64,000 nucleotides of DNA, from assembly GCA_021648025.1 (NCBI GenBank), contig JAKITO010000005.1, positions 84,499 to 148,498 of the forward strand, given 5' to 3'. Within the stretch, counting starts at the first letter, position 1. The number at the start of each line of letters is the position of its first letter. Below, piece by piece: positions 26,040-35,766 of the stretch. The DNA is from Paracoccaceae bacterium. GTDB lineage: Bacteria > Pseudomonadota > Alphaproteobacteria > Rhodobacterales > Rhodobacteraceae. Both the position numbers and the translations under genes were made by a program. The notes under the pieces were generated by a model. That model did not search any database and was not told the origin of the DNA. It saw nothing but the letters and a program-made list of their open reading frames with translations.

Positions 26040-27002
26040 TCATTCTTCCTTCAAGGGGCGTGCCAGCAATTCAGCCATTGCGCCGGTTATAGTCAAACTC
26101 TGGTCGATCAGCCCAACAACACATCGGGTAATCGGCATCTCAATCCCATGCATTTTCGCCAGCCCCATCACCGCCCGTGCCGTGGCGGCACCTTCGACCG
26201 TGATGGTTGCATCAAAGACATTTTGCTGGCCAATTGACAGGCCCAACTGATAATTCCGCGACTGTTCCGAGGTGCAGGTCAGTGCCAGGTCACCAAACCC
26301 GGACAGCCCGGCCATGGTTTCCGCCTGCGCGCCCAGGGTGATGGCCATACGCAACATTTCGGCATAGCCCCGCGTCATCAAAGCGGCGCGGGCGCTGACC
26401 CCCAGACCGGCACCCATGACGGCACCACAAGCGATGGCCATGACATTTTTCAACGCGCCGCCCAGTTCGGCACCGATGGTGTCAGTTGTACGGTAAAGGC
26501 GCAGATTGGCCCTGCTTAGGCCCTGTTGCAAGGCCTGCCCAAGGGCCTCATCCTTGCAGGCAAGGGTCAGGGCGGTTGGCAGCCCATGGGCGATATCAGC
26601 GGCAAACCCGGGACCAGTCAAAAGTGCGGAACGCGCACCCGGTAACACCTTGGATATGACTGCCAACGGTCCTAACCCGGTATCCAGTTCGATCCCCTTG
26701 CAACATGCGACAAGGGTGGCCTGTGACAAATGCCTGGCGTGGGTTGTCAGAACCCCGCGCAATTGCTGCATGGGCACGGCCAAAAGAAGTGTGGAATAAT
26801 TCAAAAATGAGTCTAATTCGCACGAAATGCCAATATTTTCGGGCAAAGTGATCCCCGGCAAACGCGCAGCATTCTGTTTTTCGGCCCGCATAAGTGCTGC
26901 ATGATCCGCCGACCGGGACCAAAGCCGTACCGGCCCGTTTCCGGCCAGTGAAATCGCCAAAGCCGTGCCAAATGCCCCTGCTCCAATGACTGCGATACTC
27001 AT
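26040..27002 (-). CDS. gpsA: Glycerol-3-phosphate dehydrogenase [NAD(P)+]
   Basis: GpsA reduces dihydroxyacetone phosphate to sn-glycerol 3-phosphate for phospholipid synthesis. The 320-residue chain has the dinucleotide loop [13 protein letters not shown], a central [16 protein letters not shown], the catalytic-lysine region [13 protein letters not shown] and [17 protein letters not shown]. The start overlaps the tsaD stop by four bases (ATGA). It is a different enzyme from the membrane flavoprotein GlpD at 45.4 kb. Confidence 0.95.
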   Translation of the reverse strand: MSIAVIGAGAFGTALAISLAGNGPVRLWSRSADHAALMRAEKQNAARLPGITLPENIGISCELDSFLNYSTLLLAVPMQQLRGVLTTHARHLSQATLVACCKGIELDTGLGPLAVISKVLPGARSALLTGPGFAADIAHGLPTALTLACKDEALGQALQQGLSRANLRLYRTTDTIGAELGGALKNVMAIACGAVMGAGLGVSARAALMTRGYAEMLRMAITLGAQAETMAGLSGFGDLALTCTSEQSRNYQLGLSIGQQNVFDATITVEGAATARAVMGLAKMHGIEMPITRCVVGLIDQSLTITGAMAELLARPLKEE

Positions 27003-28096
27003 GCCTTGGCCCCCTTCTTGCCGCTTCCAAGTATTGCGGGGCTGGTTTTATCCAACGGCCACCTTGGGCGGGCCATCAGGTCCAGACCATCCCGGTGACC
27101 AGCTTTGAACAGCTCCAGTCCTGCATAAGCGATCATCGCGCCATTATCGGTACAAAGTGCCAGAGGTGGGGCGTGGAACGCGACACCGTTTTCTGCACAA
27201 ACAGTCTCTAAGCCGCGCCGAATAGCGGTATTTGCCGCAACACCACCAGCGACCGCAAAGCTGGGAACGGCGGGATTGTCCCGAAGATAAATCCGAATGC
27301 CCCGTTGGGTTTTCTTGGACAGAACATCGACGACTGCCTGTTGGAAACCGGCACAGATATCGGCGCGATCTTTCTGGGTCAGCCCGCCTTTGACGGCAAT
27401 GATCTGATCACGCTGACGCAGCAACGCGGTTTTCAAGCCCGAGAAGGACAGATTGCAATCGTCCCGGTCCAGCAAGGGCCGGGGAAAGCGGAATCTTTTG
27501 GGATCGCCTTGCCTTGCCTCATTCTCAATTGCTGGGCCGCCGGGTTGGGTCAGACCCAGCAGGCGTGCAGATTTGTCGAACGCTTCGCCCGGGGCATCGT
27601 CGATGGTGCCACCCAGCCGGGTAAACGCATCGGGGCCGTTTACTTGCAAAAACTGACAATGCCCGCCGGACACCAGCAGCATCAGATAGGGATAGGCAAT
27701 TGCATCCGTCAAACGCGGCGTCAGGGCATGACCGGCCAGGTGGTTCACACCGATCAATGGCAACCCGGTCGCCGCACTTATCCCTTTGGCGCACATCACC
27801 CCTGACAAAACTCCGCCAATCAGCCCAGGCCCTGCCGTCACGGCAATTGCGTCGATATCACCCAGTGTCAGAGCCGCATCGCGCAAAGCCTCAACCACAC
27901 ACAGGTCAAGTTTTTCGGCATGTGCCCGGGCCGCGATTTCGGGTACAATACCGCCATATGCGCTGTGCAATTCCGCCTGCCCATAGACCACCGAGGCCAG
28001 GATCTCAGGCAGTTCACCCCCGGTTTGGCGCACCACGCCAACGGCCGTATCATCACAACTGCTTTCCAGTCCCAGAATGGTCAGTGTTTGCGTCAT
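26999..28096 (-). CDS. tsaD: tRNA N6-adenosine threonylcarbamoyltransferase TsaD
   Basis: TsaD installs the t6A modification at position 37 of ANN-decoding tRNAs. The product shows the ASKHA-fold start [16 protein letters not shown], the metal-binding [18 protein letters not shown] and [11 protein letters not shown] took the ATG at 28096 ([13 protein letters not shown]), which has a TGGGGA box, rather than the TTG three codons upstream. The gene heads the tsaD-gpsA-yciI-EVE operon and is divergent from hemD. Confidence 0.96.
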   Translation of the reverse strand: MTQTLTILGLESSCDDTAVGVVRQTGGELPEILASVVYGQAELHSAYGGIVPEIAARAHAEKLDLCVVEALRDAALTLGDIDAIAVTAGPGLIGGVLSGVMCAKGISAATGLPLIGVNHLAGHALTPRLTDAIAYPYLMLLVSGGHCQFLQVNGPDAFTRLGGTIDDAPGEAFDKSARLLGLTQPGGPAIENEARQGDPKRFRFPRPLLDRDDCNLSFSGLKTALLRQRDQIIAVKGGLTQKDRADICAGFQQAVVDVLSKKTQRGIRIYLRDNPAVPSFAVAGGVAANTAIRRGLETVCAENGVAFHAPPLALCTDNGAMIAYAGLELFKAGHRDGLDLMARPRWPLDKTSPAILGSGKKGAKA

Positions 28097-28193
28097 TATC
28101 CCCAAACCGTTGCATCATCTTGCGTCGGGGGGTAACACTCTAACCCTTGGCAAACAATGCAAACAACACAGACAAACAAAACTGAGGCCACGG

Positions 28194-28922
28194 ATGCTGA
28201 CCTTGTTGATGACCCGCCCGTTAGAGTCTGCAAAGCAATTTGTGGCCCAATTACCGGCTGAGACGCGGGGTTTGGTCACGCCGATATATTCGCCATTGAT
28301 TGACATTGTGCCCAGTGTCACTGCGTTGGACTTTGGCAATGCGCGCGGATTGGTATTCACCTCGGCCAATGGCGTCAGGATCGCCGCCGGGCTGAATGAT
28401 CAGCGCCATATCCCTTGTTACTGCGTCGGCAAGGCGACAACCCAAACCGCCCGTCAGGCCGGATGGCAGGCAGAGTATATGGGTGAAAATTCTGACGCGC
28501 TGATCCGCACGTTGCACCAAAACCGCCCCTCAGCCCCGTTGTTGCATATCCGCGGAGCCCACGCGCGCGGTGCTGTGGCGGCGCGATTGACGGCCCTTGG
28601 CTGTGCCACCGTCGATCAGGTGATCTATGATCAACCGCTTCTTGCGTTCAACAACAAGGCCCGTCAGGCGTTGGCCGGCGCTGCGCCGATTCTTGCCCCA
28701 TTGTTCTCACCCCGAACGGCGCGACATTTTGCCGATATTGTCTCCTCCAAGGCCCCATTGCTGTTGGTGGGGCTAAGCAAAGCAGTTACAGATCCTGTTA
28801 AGGCATTGAAATACAACAAGCTATGCGTGGCTGAGCAACCCAATACCAAGGCGATGATTCGCTGTATCGTTGCCTTGATCAATGATGCTAAGCGGGTTGA
28901 GGGTGCGGGGCCTGCGCAGTAG
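28194..28922 (+). CDS. hemD: Uroporphyrinogen-III synthase
   Basis: HemD closes hydroxymethylbilane into uroporphyrinogen III for heme and chlorophyll-type pigments. The 242-residue product begins MLTLLMTRPLESAKQF and carries the usual GLVFTSANGVR and CYCVGKATTQTARQAGW motifs. The family is poorly conserved, so support also comes from context: divergent from tsaD and followed by a mitofilin-like gene and hemY, a common alphaproteobacterial order. hemC is not next to it. Confidence 0.85.
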   Translation: MLTLLMTRPLESAKQFVAQLPAETRGLVTPIYSPLIDIVPSVTALDFGNARGLVFTSANGVRIAAGLNDQRHIPCYCVGKATTQTARQAGWQAEYMGENSDALIRTLHQNRPSAPLLHIRGAHARGAVAARLTALGCATVDQVIYDQPLLAFNNKARQALAGAAPILAPLFSPRTARHFADIVSSKAPLLLVGLSKAVTDPVKALKYNKLCVAEQPNTKAMIRCIVALINDAKRVEGAGPAQ

Positions 28923-28943
28923 AGTTTCCGCAGTAGAGTTTCC
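28916..28943 (+). repeat. Perfect 14-base tandem duplication at the hemD stop
   Basis: Two identical units of GCAGTAGAGTTTCC lie head to tail (28916-28929 and 28930-28943). The first copy contains the hemD TAG stop, so duplication did not change the protein. Confidence 0.9.
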
Positions 28944-28985
28944 AAGGCGCGGGCAGGTTGATTTAAGATTCGAAGGGTTCTCAAA

Positions 28986-30209
28986 GTGGCAAAAACCAGC
29001 AAACCAGTGCGTAAGATCACAAAGCCCGAATCGGACAAGCCCCCTAAACCACGGGCCGAACCAAGCAGTGCTTCGTCGGCGCAAAAACCGGCACAACCAA
29101 GCGCGCCGCCAAACCCAAGTACGACTGCCGACAGACCGGCCGCAAACCCCGGCAAGACACCCCCAGCGACACCCAAAGCCACCCCTAGACGCAGTTCACT
29201 GGTCCCGGCCCTGATCGGCGGTTTTCTGGCGGCTTGCCTCGGGTTCCTGGCAGCTCGTTCAGACATTCTTGATCCGATCCTGCCCGCCGCGCTGAAAGGC
29301 CCGGATTTTGCGGTCATCTCGGCCGAATTGCGGCAGTCGGACAGGCAACAGGCCAGCAATCTGGCGGCGTTAAAGGCTGAACTTGCCGCGATTGAGCCTG
29401 CGGACCTGGCGCCGATAACGGCGCAGATCACGGCCCTTACGGCGGAAAACACGGCGTTAAAGGCTGAATTGACAGCACGCGAGGCGCATCTGCGCGATCT
29501 AGAAGCGCGCCTGAACCCGTTAGATATAAGGTTAAGCGAGCTTGAAAAGCGTCCCATGACCGATGGCGCATCCGAAGCCGCGATTGCCGCTTACGATCGT
29601 GAATTGGCGGCCCTGAGTGCTGCCATTGCTGCCCAGCGCGCGGATGTGGAAAACCTGATTTCCGAGGCCCGCGCAACCGAGGCCGAGGCCCGCGCCTCAG
29701 AGGAAAATGCCATCATTGTCGCGCGCCGCGCAGATATTCAGGCGGCAATGACCCGCTTGAAAACGGCGCTGGAGAACGGCGCGCCTTACCAACAGGCTCT
29801 GGATGAAATGGCCAGCGCGGGCATCAACATTCCGGACGTTTTGAAAAAATTGGCGGGCGAAGGTGTCGCCTCACTTGGGGCGTTGGGCGCGGATTTCCCC
29901 AAGGCGGCGCGCGCGGCTTTATCGGCTACTCGGGCCGGGGCGGGCGACAGTGGCGGCATCGCCGGGTTTTTTCAGCGCCAGTTAGGGGCAAGATCGGTTC
30001 AACCGCGTGAAGGTGACGACCCGGATGCCATCCTGTCGCGTGCCGAAGCAGCGTTGAACGATGGTCAGCTGGATCAGGCACTAAAGGAACTGTCCGGTTT
30101 GCCCGAAGTTGCCCGCGACCAGATGCAAGAGTGGGTCGATCACGCTGCAACCCGACAAACCGCATTGCAGGCGGCGAATGAATTGGCCCAAAGCCTGAAC
30201 AGTAATTAA
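28986..30209 (+). CDS. Mitofilin-like (Mic60-type) membrane protein
   Basis: The 407-residue chain has an N-terminal region rich in Lys, Pro and Ala (about 1-73). One membrane helix follows (about 77-96, LVPALIGGFLAACLGFLA), then a long coiled coil (about 105-230) and a C-terminal mitofilin-type domain (PYQQALDEMASAGINIPDVL, ending RQTALQAANELAQ). This is the COG4223 family, the bacterial relative of mitochondrial Mic60, which bends membranes. It starts at a GTG and sits between hemD and hemY, its usual place in Alphaproteobacteria. Confidence 0.85.
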   Translation: MAKTSKPVRKITKPESDKPPKPRAEPSSASSAQKPAQPSAPPNPSTTADRPAANPGKTPPATPKATPRRSSLVPALIGGFLAACLGFLAARSDILDPILPAALKGPDFAVISAELRQSDRQQASNLAALKAELAAIEPADLAPITAQITALTAENTALKAELTAREAHLRDLEARLNPLDIRLSELEKRPMTDGASEAAIAAYDRELAALSAAIAAQRADVENLISEARATEAEARASEENAIIVARRADIQAAMTRLKTALENGAPYQQALDEMASAGINIPDVLKKLAGEGVASLGALGADFPKAARAALSATRAGAGDSGGIAGFFQRQLGARSVQPREGDDPDAILSRAEAALNDGQLDQALKELSGLPEVARDQMQEWVDHAATRQTALQAANELAQSLNSN

Positions 30210-30219
30210 AGGACTTGCC

Positions 30220-31707
30220 ATGTTGTGGTCATTGATCAAAATCCTTGCTTTTGTCGCCCTCATCGCGGTGTTGGCCGAAGGTGCCGGGCATCTGATGGAA
30301 TCCAGCGGCGGTATTCAGATCACCGTGGCGGGCACTGAATACACGCTGGCACCGCTGCAATCGGTGATTGCCGGGTTGGCTCTGCTGGTTGTTGTTTGGG
30401 TGATACTGAAACTGTTGTCCCTGTTGGTGGCCACGCTCAGGTTCCTGAATGGCGACGAAACAGCGATTTCGCGGTATTTCGACAAGAACCGCGAGCGGCG
30501 CGGCTATCAGGCATTGGCCGATGGGTTGATGGCGCTGGCCTCGGGCGAAGGCAGGTTGGCGATGTCCAAGGCGGCCAAGGCCGAGAAATACCTGGGCAAA
30601 CCGGAATTGACCAACCTGCTGACGGCGCAGGCGGCGGAACTGGCGGGCGATACCCAAAAGGCGACCGAGGCTTACAGGATGCTGATCGCAACAAACGCAA
30701 CCCGATTTGTCGGCGTGCGCGGGATCATGAAACAGAAACTGGCAGCCGGCGAAAGTGATACCGCCCGCAAGCTGGCCGAAAAGGCCCATGCGATGAAACC
30801 CAAGCACCCCGAGATTCAGGATGTGCTGTTGCGGCTTCAGGCACAGGCGCAGGATTGGGCCGGGGCACGCAATACTCTAAGTGCCAAACTCAAATCCGGC
30901 AGCCTGCCGCGCGATGTTTACCGGCGGCGTGATGCGGTTCTGGCCTTGTCCGAAGCCCGCGATATTGTCGATGAAGGTAAAAGCGTTGAAAGCCGCGAAA
31001 AGGCGATCGAGGCAAATCGTCAGTCCCCCGATCTGGTGCCTGCTGCGGCCCTTGCGGCGCGTGGTTATATTGATGCGGGCAAACCCCGGCTTGCCACGCG
31101 GGTATTGAAAAAGGCATGGGAGGCCCAGCCGCATCCCGATCTTGCCGCGGCTTTTGCGGCCATTGTGCCCGATGAAACACCGGAACAGCGTGTGAAGCGG
31201 TTTGAGGTTTTGACCCGCATTCATCCTGAACATGTTGAAACCCGTCTGGTACAGGCCGAGTTGCTGATCGTCGCCGCCGATTTCCCCGAAGCCCGGCGCG
31301 TTCTTGGTGGTTTGACCGACAAAGGTGATGCGCGGGCCTTTACCCTGATGGCAGCGGTTGAGCGGGGCGAAGGCGGGTCTGATGCGGTGGTTCAGGGCTG
31401 GCTGGCCAAGGCGCTGGGCGCAGCCCGCGGGCCGCAATGGGTGTGTGACAATTGCCAGTCGATCCACCGTGAATGGGTGCCGGTCTGTACCCGCTGCGAT
31501 AGTTTTGACACCCTAAGTTGGAAAACACCTGAAACGGCTGAAATTGCCAGTGCCACCGGCGTGTCCATGTTGCCGTTGATTGTCGGGCCGGTTGCCAAAG
31601 ATGCCAAAAGTGACGATATACCCGAGGTGGAATTGATCGTTTCCGATGATCAAGAGGCCAAGACCACGGTTATGAACAGTGACAAGCCTGGAACAGACCC
31701 TAAATAG
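30220..31707 (+). CDS. hemY: HemY-type TPR membrane protein
   Basis: The 495-residue product has two N-terminal membrane helices (about 4-24 and 45-68) and then TPR-like helices (FDKNRERRGYQALADGLMAL, MKPKHPEIQDVLLRL). A C-terminal zinc ribbon follows, with cysteine pairs in WVCDNCQSIH and CTRCDSF. This HemY is linked to heme biosynthesis operons but is not the protoporphyrinogen oxidase also called HemY. It follows the mitofilin-like gene by ten bases and is probably its partner in the membrane. Confidence 0.9.
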   Translation: MLWSLIKILAFVALIAVLAEGAGHLMESSGGIQITVAGTEYTLAPLQSVIAGLALLVVVWVILKLLSLLVATLRFLNGDETAISRYFDKNRERRGYQALADGLMALASGEGRLAMSKAAKAEKYLGKPELTNLLTAQAAELAGDTQKATEAYRMLIATNATRFVGVRGIMKQKLAAGESDTARKLAEKAHAMKPKHPEIQDVLLRLQAQAQDWAGARNTLSAKLKSGSLPRDVYRRRDAVLALSEARDIVDEGKSVESREKAIEANRQSPDLVPAAALAARGYIDAGKPRLATRVLKKAWEAQPHPDLAAAFAAIVPDETPEQRVKRFEVLTRIHPEHVETRLVQAELLIVAADFPEARRVLGGLTDKGDARAFTLMAAVERGEGGSDAVVQGWLAKALGAARGPQWVCDNCQSIHREWVPVCTRCDSFDTLSWKTPETAEIASATGVSMLPLIVGPVAKDAKSDDIPEVELIVSDDQEAKTTVMNSDKPGTDPK

Positions 31708-31837
31708 GGGCACCTAAACACCCTTCGTCGGTGGCCATCTCAAACGGCAGTTTCATTGATACCGTAAGGTCATTGCGCTTCTTGCCAGTGGCGTGGCCCT
31801 TCCAGTTAAACCGTACTTCAGCGCGGCCCGGGGCCAT
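31700..31837 (-). CDS. Possible 45-residue ORF or gene remnant
   Basis: A minus-strand ATG frame reads MAPGRAEVRFNWKGHATGKK and on to EGCLGAPI, ending inside the last bases of hemY. The composition looks protein-like rather than random, but there is no clear ribosome site and stops lie directly upstream. It may be the tail of a lost gene. I do not recognise the family. Confidence 0.3.
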   Translation of the reverse strand: MAPGRAEVRFNWKGHATGKKRNDLTVSMKLPFEMATDEGCLGAPI

Positions 31838-31859
31838 GAATTATCACCCATGATGCCCT

Positions 31860-32636
31860 TTATTCGTTGAAAATCGCAACCGCACGGGTGAACCCGGCAG
31901 AGGCATCTTTGATCTTGTAGGGAAAGCACGAAATTTCAAAGCCATAGGGCGGCAACGTCTCAAGATTGGTCAGCTTCTCCATATGGCAATAACCGATCTC
32001 CATACTGGCGCGGTGCCCTTCCCAGATCATTGCCGGATCGGGTTTTTTGGCAAACGCCTGCGCCGTCAGGGGAAACGGTGCATCCCAGCTCCAGGCATCG
32101 GTGCCAGTGACACGCACCCCTTGCCGGGTCAGAAATAATGTTGCCTCACGCCCCATGCCGCAGCCTTTGATCAGGTAATCAGGCTCGCCGTACCGATCCC
32201 CGGCAGAGGTATTGACCACAACAATATCCAGCGGCTGAATTTCATGACCAATCCGTTCCAATTCATTTTTAACGTCATTGGCGGTAACGATATAACCATC
32301 ATCAAAATGCCGAAAATCCAGTTTCACGCCCGGATTAAGACACCATTCCAGCGGCACCTCGTCGATGGTCAGGGCGCGTTCTCCGTTGTTCATGGTCGAA
32401 TGGTGGTGATACGGCGCATCCAGATGCGTGCCGTTGTGGGTGGCAATCTGCATCATCTCGATGGCCCAGCCTTCGCCACCGGGCAGGTCATCCTCTTTCA
32501 ACCCCGGAAAGAATGAACAAATCTGCCCGGCGGTGTCTTTATGCGCCATATAGGTGATTTGCGGCAACATGATATCGGGGTCGGAAACGATGCCGGTTTC
32601 AAGTGGTACGGATAGATCAACATAACGACGGGCCAT
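31860..32636 (-). CDS. Cyclase family metal-dependent hydrolase (kynurenine-formamidase-like), TRAP-linked
   Basis: The 258-residue product has the metal-binding signature of the cyclase / kynurenine formamidase family, HNGTHLDAPYHH, after an N-terminal DLSVPLETGI. Later it has VVVNTSAGDRYG and GTDAWSWDAPFPL. Members hydrolyse amide or ester bonds in small molecules; the substrate cannot be read from sequence. It lies 24 bases downstream of a complete TRAP transporter, so it probably processes the imported compound. Confidence 0.87.
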   Translation of the reverse strand: MARRYVDLSVPLETGIVSDPDIMLPQITYMAHKDTAGQICSFFPGLKEDDLPGGEGWAIEMMQIATHNGTHLDAPYHHHSTMNNGERALTIDEVPLEWCLNPGVKLDFRHFDDGYIVTANDVKNELERIGHEIQPLDIVVVNTSAGDRYGEPDYLIKGCGMGREATLFLTRQGVRVTGTDAWSWDAPFPLTAQAFAKKPDPAMIWEGHRASMEIGYCHMEKLTNLETLPPYGFEISCFPYKIKDASAGFTRAVAIFNE

Positions 32637-32660
32637 AACGGCCTCCTTTTTATATCAAAT

Positions 32661-33971
32661 TTATATCAAAGCGGTTGCGAGGGCGGGAAAGAACAGGACA
32701 AGGCCAAGAACGACCAACATCATCACCGCAAAGGGGGCCGCACCGATAAAAATATCACCAAGGGTAATCGACGGATCATCCAGCGCCGATTTGATGACAA
32801 AGACCGAGATACCAAAAGGCGGCGTCAGCAGGCCGATTTCAACGGCGATGATGGTGACAATGCCAAACCAGATCAAATCAACCTGAAGCGTGGCCAACAC
32901 CGGCAACATAAGCGGCACAAGAATCAGCATGATTGACGAGCTGTCCAAAACTGTGCCCATGACGATCACCAATGCCACATAGGCCAGGATCACCCCCCAA
33001 TAGCCAATATCAGCAGTGGCGACAAAATTACCGAACTCGGTCGGAACCCCCGAAAGCGCCAGCATCCGCGAATACATCTGTGCGGCGATGATCAGAAAGC
33101 AGATCGAGGCGGTGACCAATCCGGTATCGTTCAGCACCTGCCAAAAGTCCCTCAGGCCCAGGGTGCGCCGCGCCAGCCCGATGATGATTGCTCCGGCACA
33201 TCCAACGGCCCCGGCCTCGATCGGGGTGAAGAACCCGTTGTAAATACCCCCCAGAACCAGACCAATCAGCAGGGCGATGGGCAGGCCTTTGGAAACAAGT
33301 TCCTGGGGTGTCAGGGCGGGGGTGGCATCAAGGTCCGCAATATTTTCGCCCAGCATCCGGGGGCGCAGGACGGCCATCAGATAGATGCCGATCCCAAATA
33401 TCAGCGCCAGCAACAGGCCCGGAAGGACACCGGCAATGAACAGATCACCCACCGATTGCTCAGTCAAAAGGCCATAAAGGATCAACAACAGGCTGGGTGG
33501 GATCAACATGCCCAGCACCGATGACCCGGCGACCACCCCAACCGAAAATCGCGCGGAATAACCGTGCCGAACCATCTCGGGTACGGCAATTTTGGTGAAA
33601 ACTGCTGCCGAGGCGATGGAAATCCCGGTGATTGCCGCAAAAATGGCGTTGGCACCGACCGTGCCAATGCCCAATCCGCCACGGATACGGCGGAACATAT
33701 GGTTGGCCACGTCAAACGCATCCCGCCCCATGCCAGTGACCGAAACCAGATACCCCATCAGCACAAACAACGGCACTACACCAAAGAAGTAACTGGATAT
33801 GGTATTGCTTGCGGCCAAAGCCAGCAATTTCCCGGCCAGGACCGGTGAACCTTTGATCATCCAGACGCCGACAAACGACGACAACATCAAGGCAAACGGC
33901 ACCCAGAAACCCAGGTAAACCAACGCCACCATCGCCCCGAAGGAACTCAAACCAATTTCAAAAGGAGTCAT
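32661..33971 (-). CDS. dctM: TRAP transporter large permease (DctM)
   Basis: The 436-residue membrane protein has about a dozen hydrophobic helices and the DctM pattern: FFGVVPLFVLMGYLV, GAITGISIASAAVFT in variant form, and IPPSLLLILYGLLTEQS. I chose the ATG at 33971 (MTPFEIGLSSFG), which overlaps the dctQ stop by four bases. Upstream in-frame starts would lie inside dctQ. It works with DctQ and DctP for sodium-driven uptake of an organic acid. Confidence 0.93.
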   Translation of the reverse strand: MTPFEIGLSSFGAMVALVYLGFWVPFALMLSSFVGVWMIKGSPVLAGKLLALAASNTISSYFFGVVPLFVLMGYLVSVTGMGRDAFDVANHMFRRIRGGLGIGTVGANAIFAAITGISIASAAVFTKIAVPEMVRHGYSARFSVGVVAGSSVLGMLIPPSLLLILYGLLTEQSVGDLFIAGVLPGLLLALIFGIGIYLMAVLRPRMLGENIADLDATPALTPQELVSKGLPIALLIGLVLGGIYNGFFTPIEAGAVGCAGAIIIGLARRTLGLRDFWQVLNDTGLVTASICFLIIAAQMYSRMLALSGVPTEFGNFVATADIGYWGVILAYVALVIVMGTVLDSSSIMLILVPLMLPVLATLQVDLIWFGIVTIIAVEIGLLTPPFGISVFVIKSALDDPSITLGDIFIGAAPFAVMMLVVLGLVLFFPALATALI

Positions 33972-34519
33972 GCTGGGGCCTTTGACGTCAAACGCAGCAG
34001 GGCGGCAACCCCGAACAAAACCAATTGCACCAAAAGGGCGGTGCAACCAATCAGGATGATCAGTTTCACTGGCCAGACAGGTGCGGTGAAATCACCGATA
34101 GTGCCTTCATAAGTGCCGCGCACCCAAGCTTTGACAAACAACGGCGTGCTGGCTGACAAAACCTGCCAGATCAACAGGATGGCCGCGATTGAGAACACCA
34201 GGTCAAAGGCGTGGCGCGCCCGCGGACTGTATTTGGCGACAAACCCCAAAATGGCTTCACTTCGGGTCAGACGGCCCCGGCGAAAGGTTTGGGCGACCTG
34301 CAAGAACACGATTGCGACAATTGACATCGATACCATTTCGGGCACGCCCGACACCGGATTGTTGAACAATCCCCGGCCCACCACATCCATGTTGACCAGC
34401 ACCATAAGCGCCAGAATCAACACTGTGCCCAGCACGTTCAACCCGGCCGTCAGCGCATCCACCACCCGGCGGATGCGCCTGAACCAATCCGGCAATCCAT
34501 CAGAGTCCGGCGCTTGCAC
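33968..34519 (-). CDS. dctQ: TRAP transporter small permease (DctQ)
   Basis: The protein has four hydrophobic helices (VLGTVLILALMVLVNMDVVG, MSIVAIVFLQVAQTF, FDLVFSIAAILLIWQVL, LIILIGCTALLVQLVLF), as expected for DctQ. The likely start is the GTG at 34519, 17 bases after the dctP stop, giving 183 residues. The longer open frame back to 34633 would overlap dctP by almost 100 bases and its extra N-terminus does not look like a DctQ. Confidence 0.85.
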   Translation of the reverse strand: MQAPDSDGLPDWFRRIRRVVDALTAGLNVLGTVLILALMVLVNMDVVGRGLFNNPVSGVPEMVSMSIVAIVFLQVAQTFRRGRLTRSEAILGFVAKYSPRARHAFDLVFSIAAILLIWQVLSASTPLFVKAWVRGTYEGTIGDFTAPVWPVKLIILIGCTALLVQLVLFGVAALLRLTSKAPA

Positions 34520-34535
34520 CGCCAGATCTGCCCAC

Positions 34536-35609
34536 CTATTCCTTATCCCAATTGCGCACCGGTGTGGCACCGGCGGCGCGCATGGTGTCCATATAAGATT
34601 GCAAAACGGCCGTCCCGGCCTTGCCTTCGCCATCTAACCGCTTGGCCCAAAGCTGTGCGACATTGTCCATACCTGCGGCCCATTCTTCGCGAAACGCCTG
34701 ATCAACCTCGGTAATGGTCGCACCTTGCGACTGCATGATGTCCAGAAACTTGGCCACGGAGGCATCCAGATCCTTGTGATATGCCACCCGGTCCGCCGTT
34801 GCCGCATCGCGCAATGCCTGCTGAACCTTTGGCGACAACCCGTCGAACCAATCCTTGTTGGCCGCTAACCCGCCGGCATATTGCGCGCCAAACCCGACCT
34901 TGGTGATATAGGGCGCCACCTCGTGCAGCTTGCCCGGCAACGCGGCCGAGGCGAACACGATCACCCCGTCATAAACCCCGGTTTTGATCTCGTTGTAATA
35001 GGTGGTCAGGTTGCCGGACACGCCCACCGCCCCGGTGCCTTTCAGCCAGTTCACCGCCGGACCCGGCGCGCCAATCTTCTTGCCGTCCAGATCGGCCAGA
35101 GAATTGATCGGAAACTTGGTCATCAGCAAATAGTCGTCAATGCCGATACCACCCCCCAGATACTCCAGCCCGTTCTCGGTCCAGGCCGCCTTCATATCCG
35201 GGTTCGAAAATTGCAGCTTGTCCATCCATTCGCCCACAGCGGTCGAATCACTTGATACAAACGGGGTGAAATAGGTCACGTTCTGCACCGCCAGCTTGGC
35301 CGGATCAAACAGGCTGGTAACGACGCCGATCTCGGCCAGACCTTCCTCGACCGCCTCTAATTCATTCCCGACCTTGGCCAAAGCGCCGCCATATTGCTCG
35401 GACCAGATGATGGTTGTACCGCTGCCTTCCAATGCCGCGTTCACAGCCGGAATAAAGGTTTGGCTGGCGTGTTTGACCCAACGAAACACCGGCGGATGGC
35501 CCGCAACGATGGTGACGTTGATGTCCTCGGCAATGGCGACAGGCGCGTTCAACATGCCCCCCACACTCAGGACTGCCGCCAAAGCACTGGATTTGATGTA
35601 TTTGTTCAT
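34536..35609 (-). CDS. dctP: TRAP transporter periplasmic substrate-binding protein (DctP)
   Basis: The 357-residue precursor has a signal peptide (MNKYIKSSALAAVLSVGG, cut near AIAED). It then has the DctP fold with SLADLDGKKIGAPGPAVNWL and VYDGVIVFASAALPGKLHEV. The ATG at 35609 follows a strong GGGAGGG box, so the longer open frame upstream is not used. Ligand type is unknown. The gene leads a dctP-dctQ-dctM-cyclase operon, divergent from the dehydrogenase gene. Confidence 0.93.
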   Translation of the reverse strand: MNKYIKSSALAAVLSVGGMLNAPVAIAEDINVTIVAGHPPVFRWVKHASQTFIPAVNAALEGSGTTIIWSEQYGGALAKVGNELEAVEEGLAEIGVVTSLFDPAKLAVQNVTYFTPFVSSDSTAVGEWMDKLQFSNPDMKAAWTENGLEYLGGGIGIDDYLLMTKFPINSLADLDGKKIGAPGPAVNWLKGTGAVGVSGNLTTYYNEIKTGVYDGVIVFASAALPGKLHEVAPYITKVGFGAQYAGGLAANKDWFDGLSPKVQQALRDAATADRVAYHKDLDASVAKFLDIMQSQGATITEVDQAFREEWAAGMDNVAQLWAKRLDGEGKAGTAVLQSYMDTMRAAGATPVRNWDKE

Positions 35610-35766
35610 TGTACCCTCCCGTTCAATGTCAGATCGCAGTCTTTTCCGTTCAATCGGAAATGCAACACGAAACTGTTGAGGGTGATTGAAGCGCAACTTG
35701 ATTGTGAAGTACAGTTCTTCAGAAAGATAATTTTTCAACCCACCCAGACCAGAAGAAGAATGGCCA

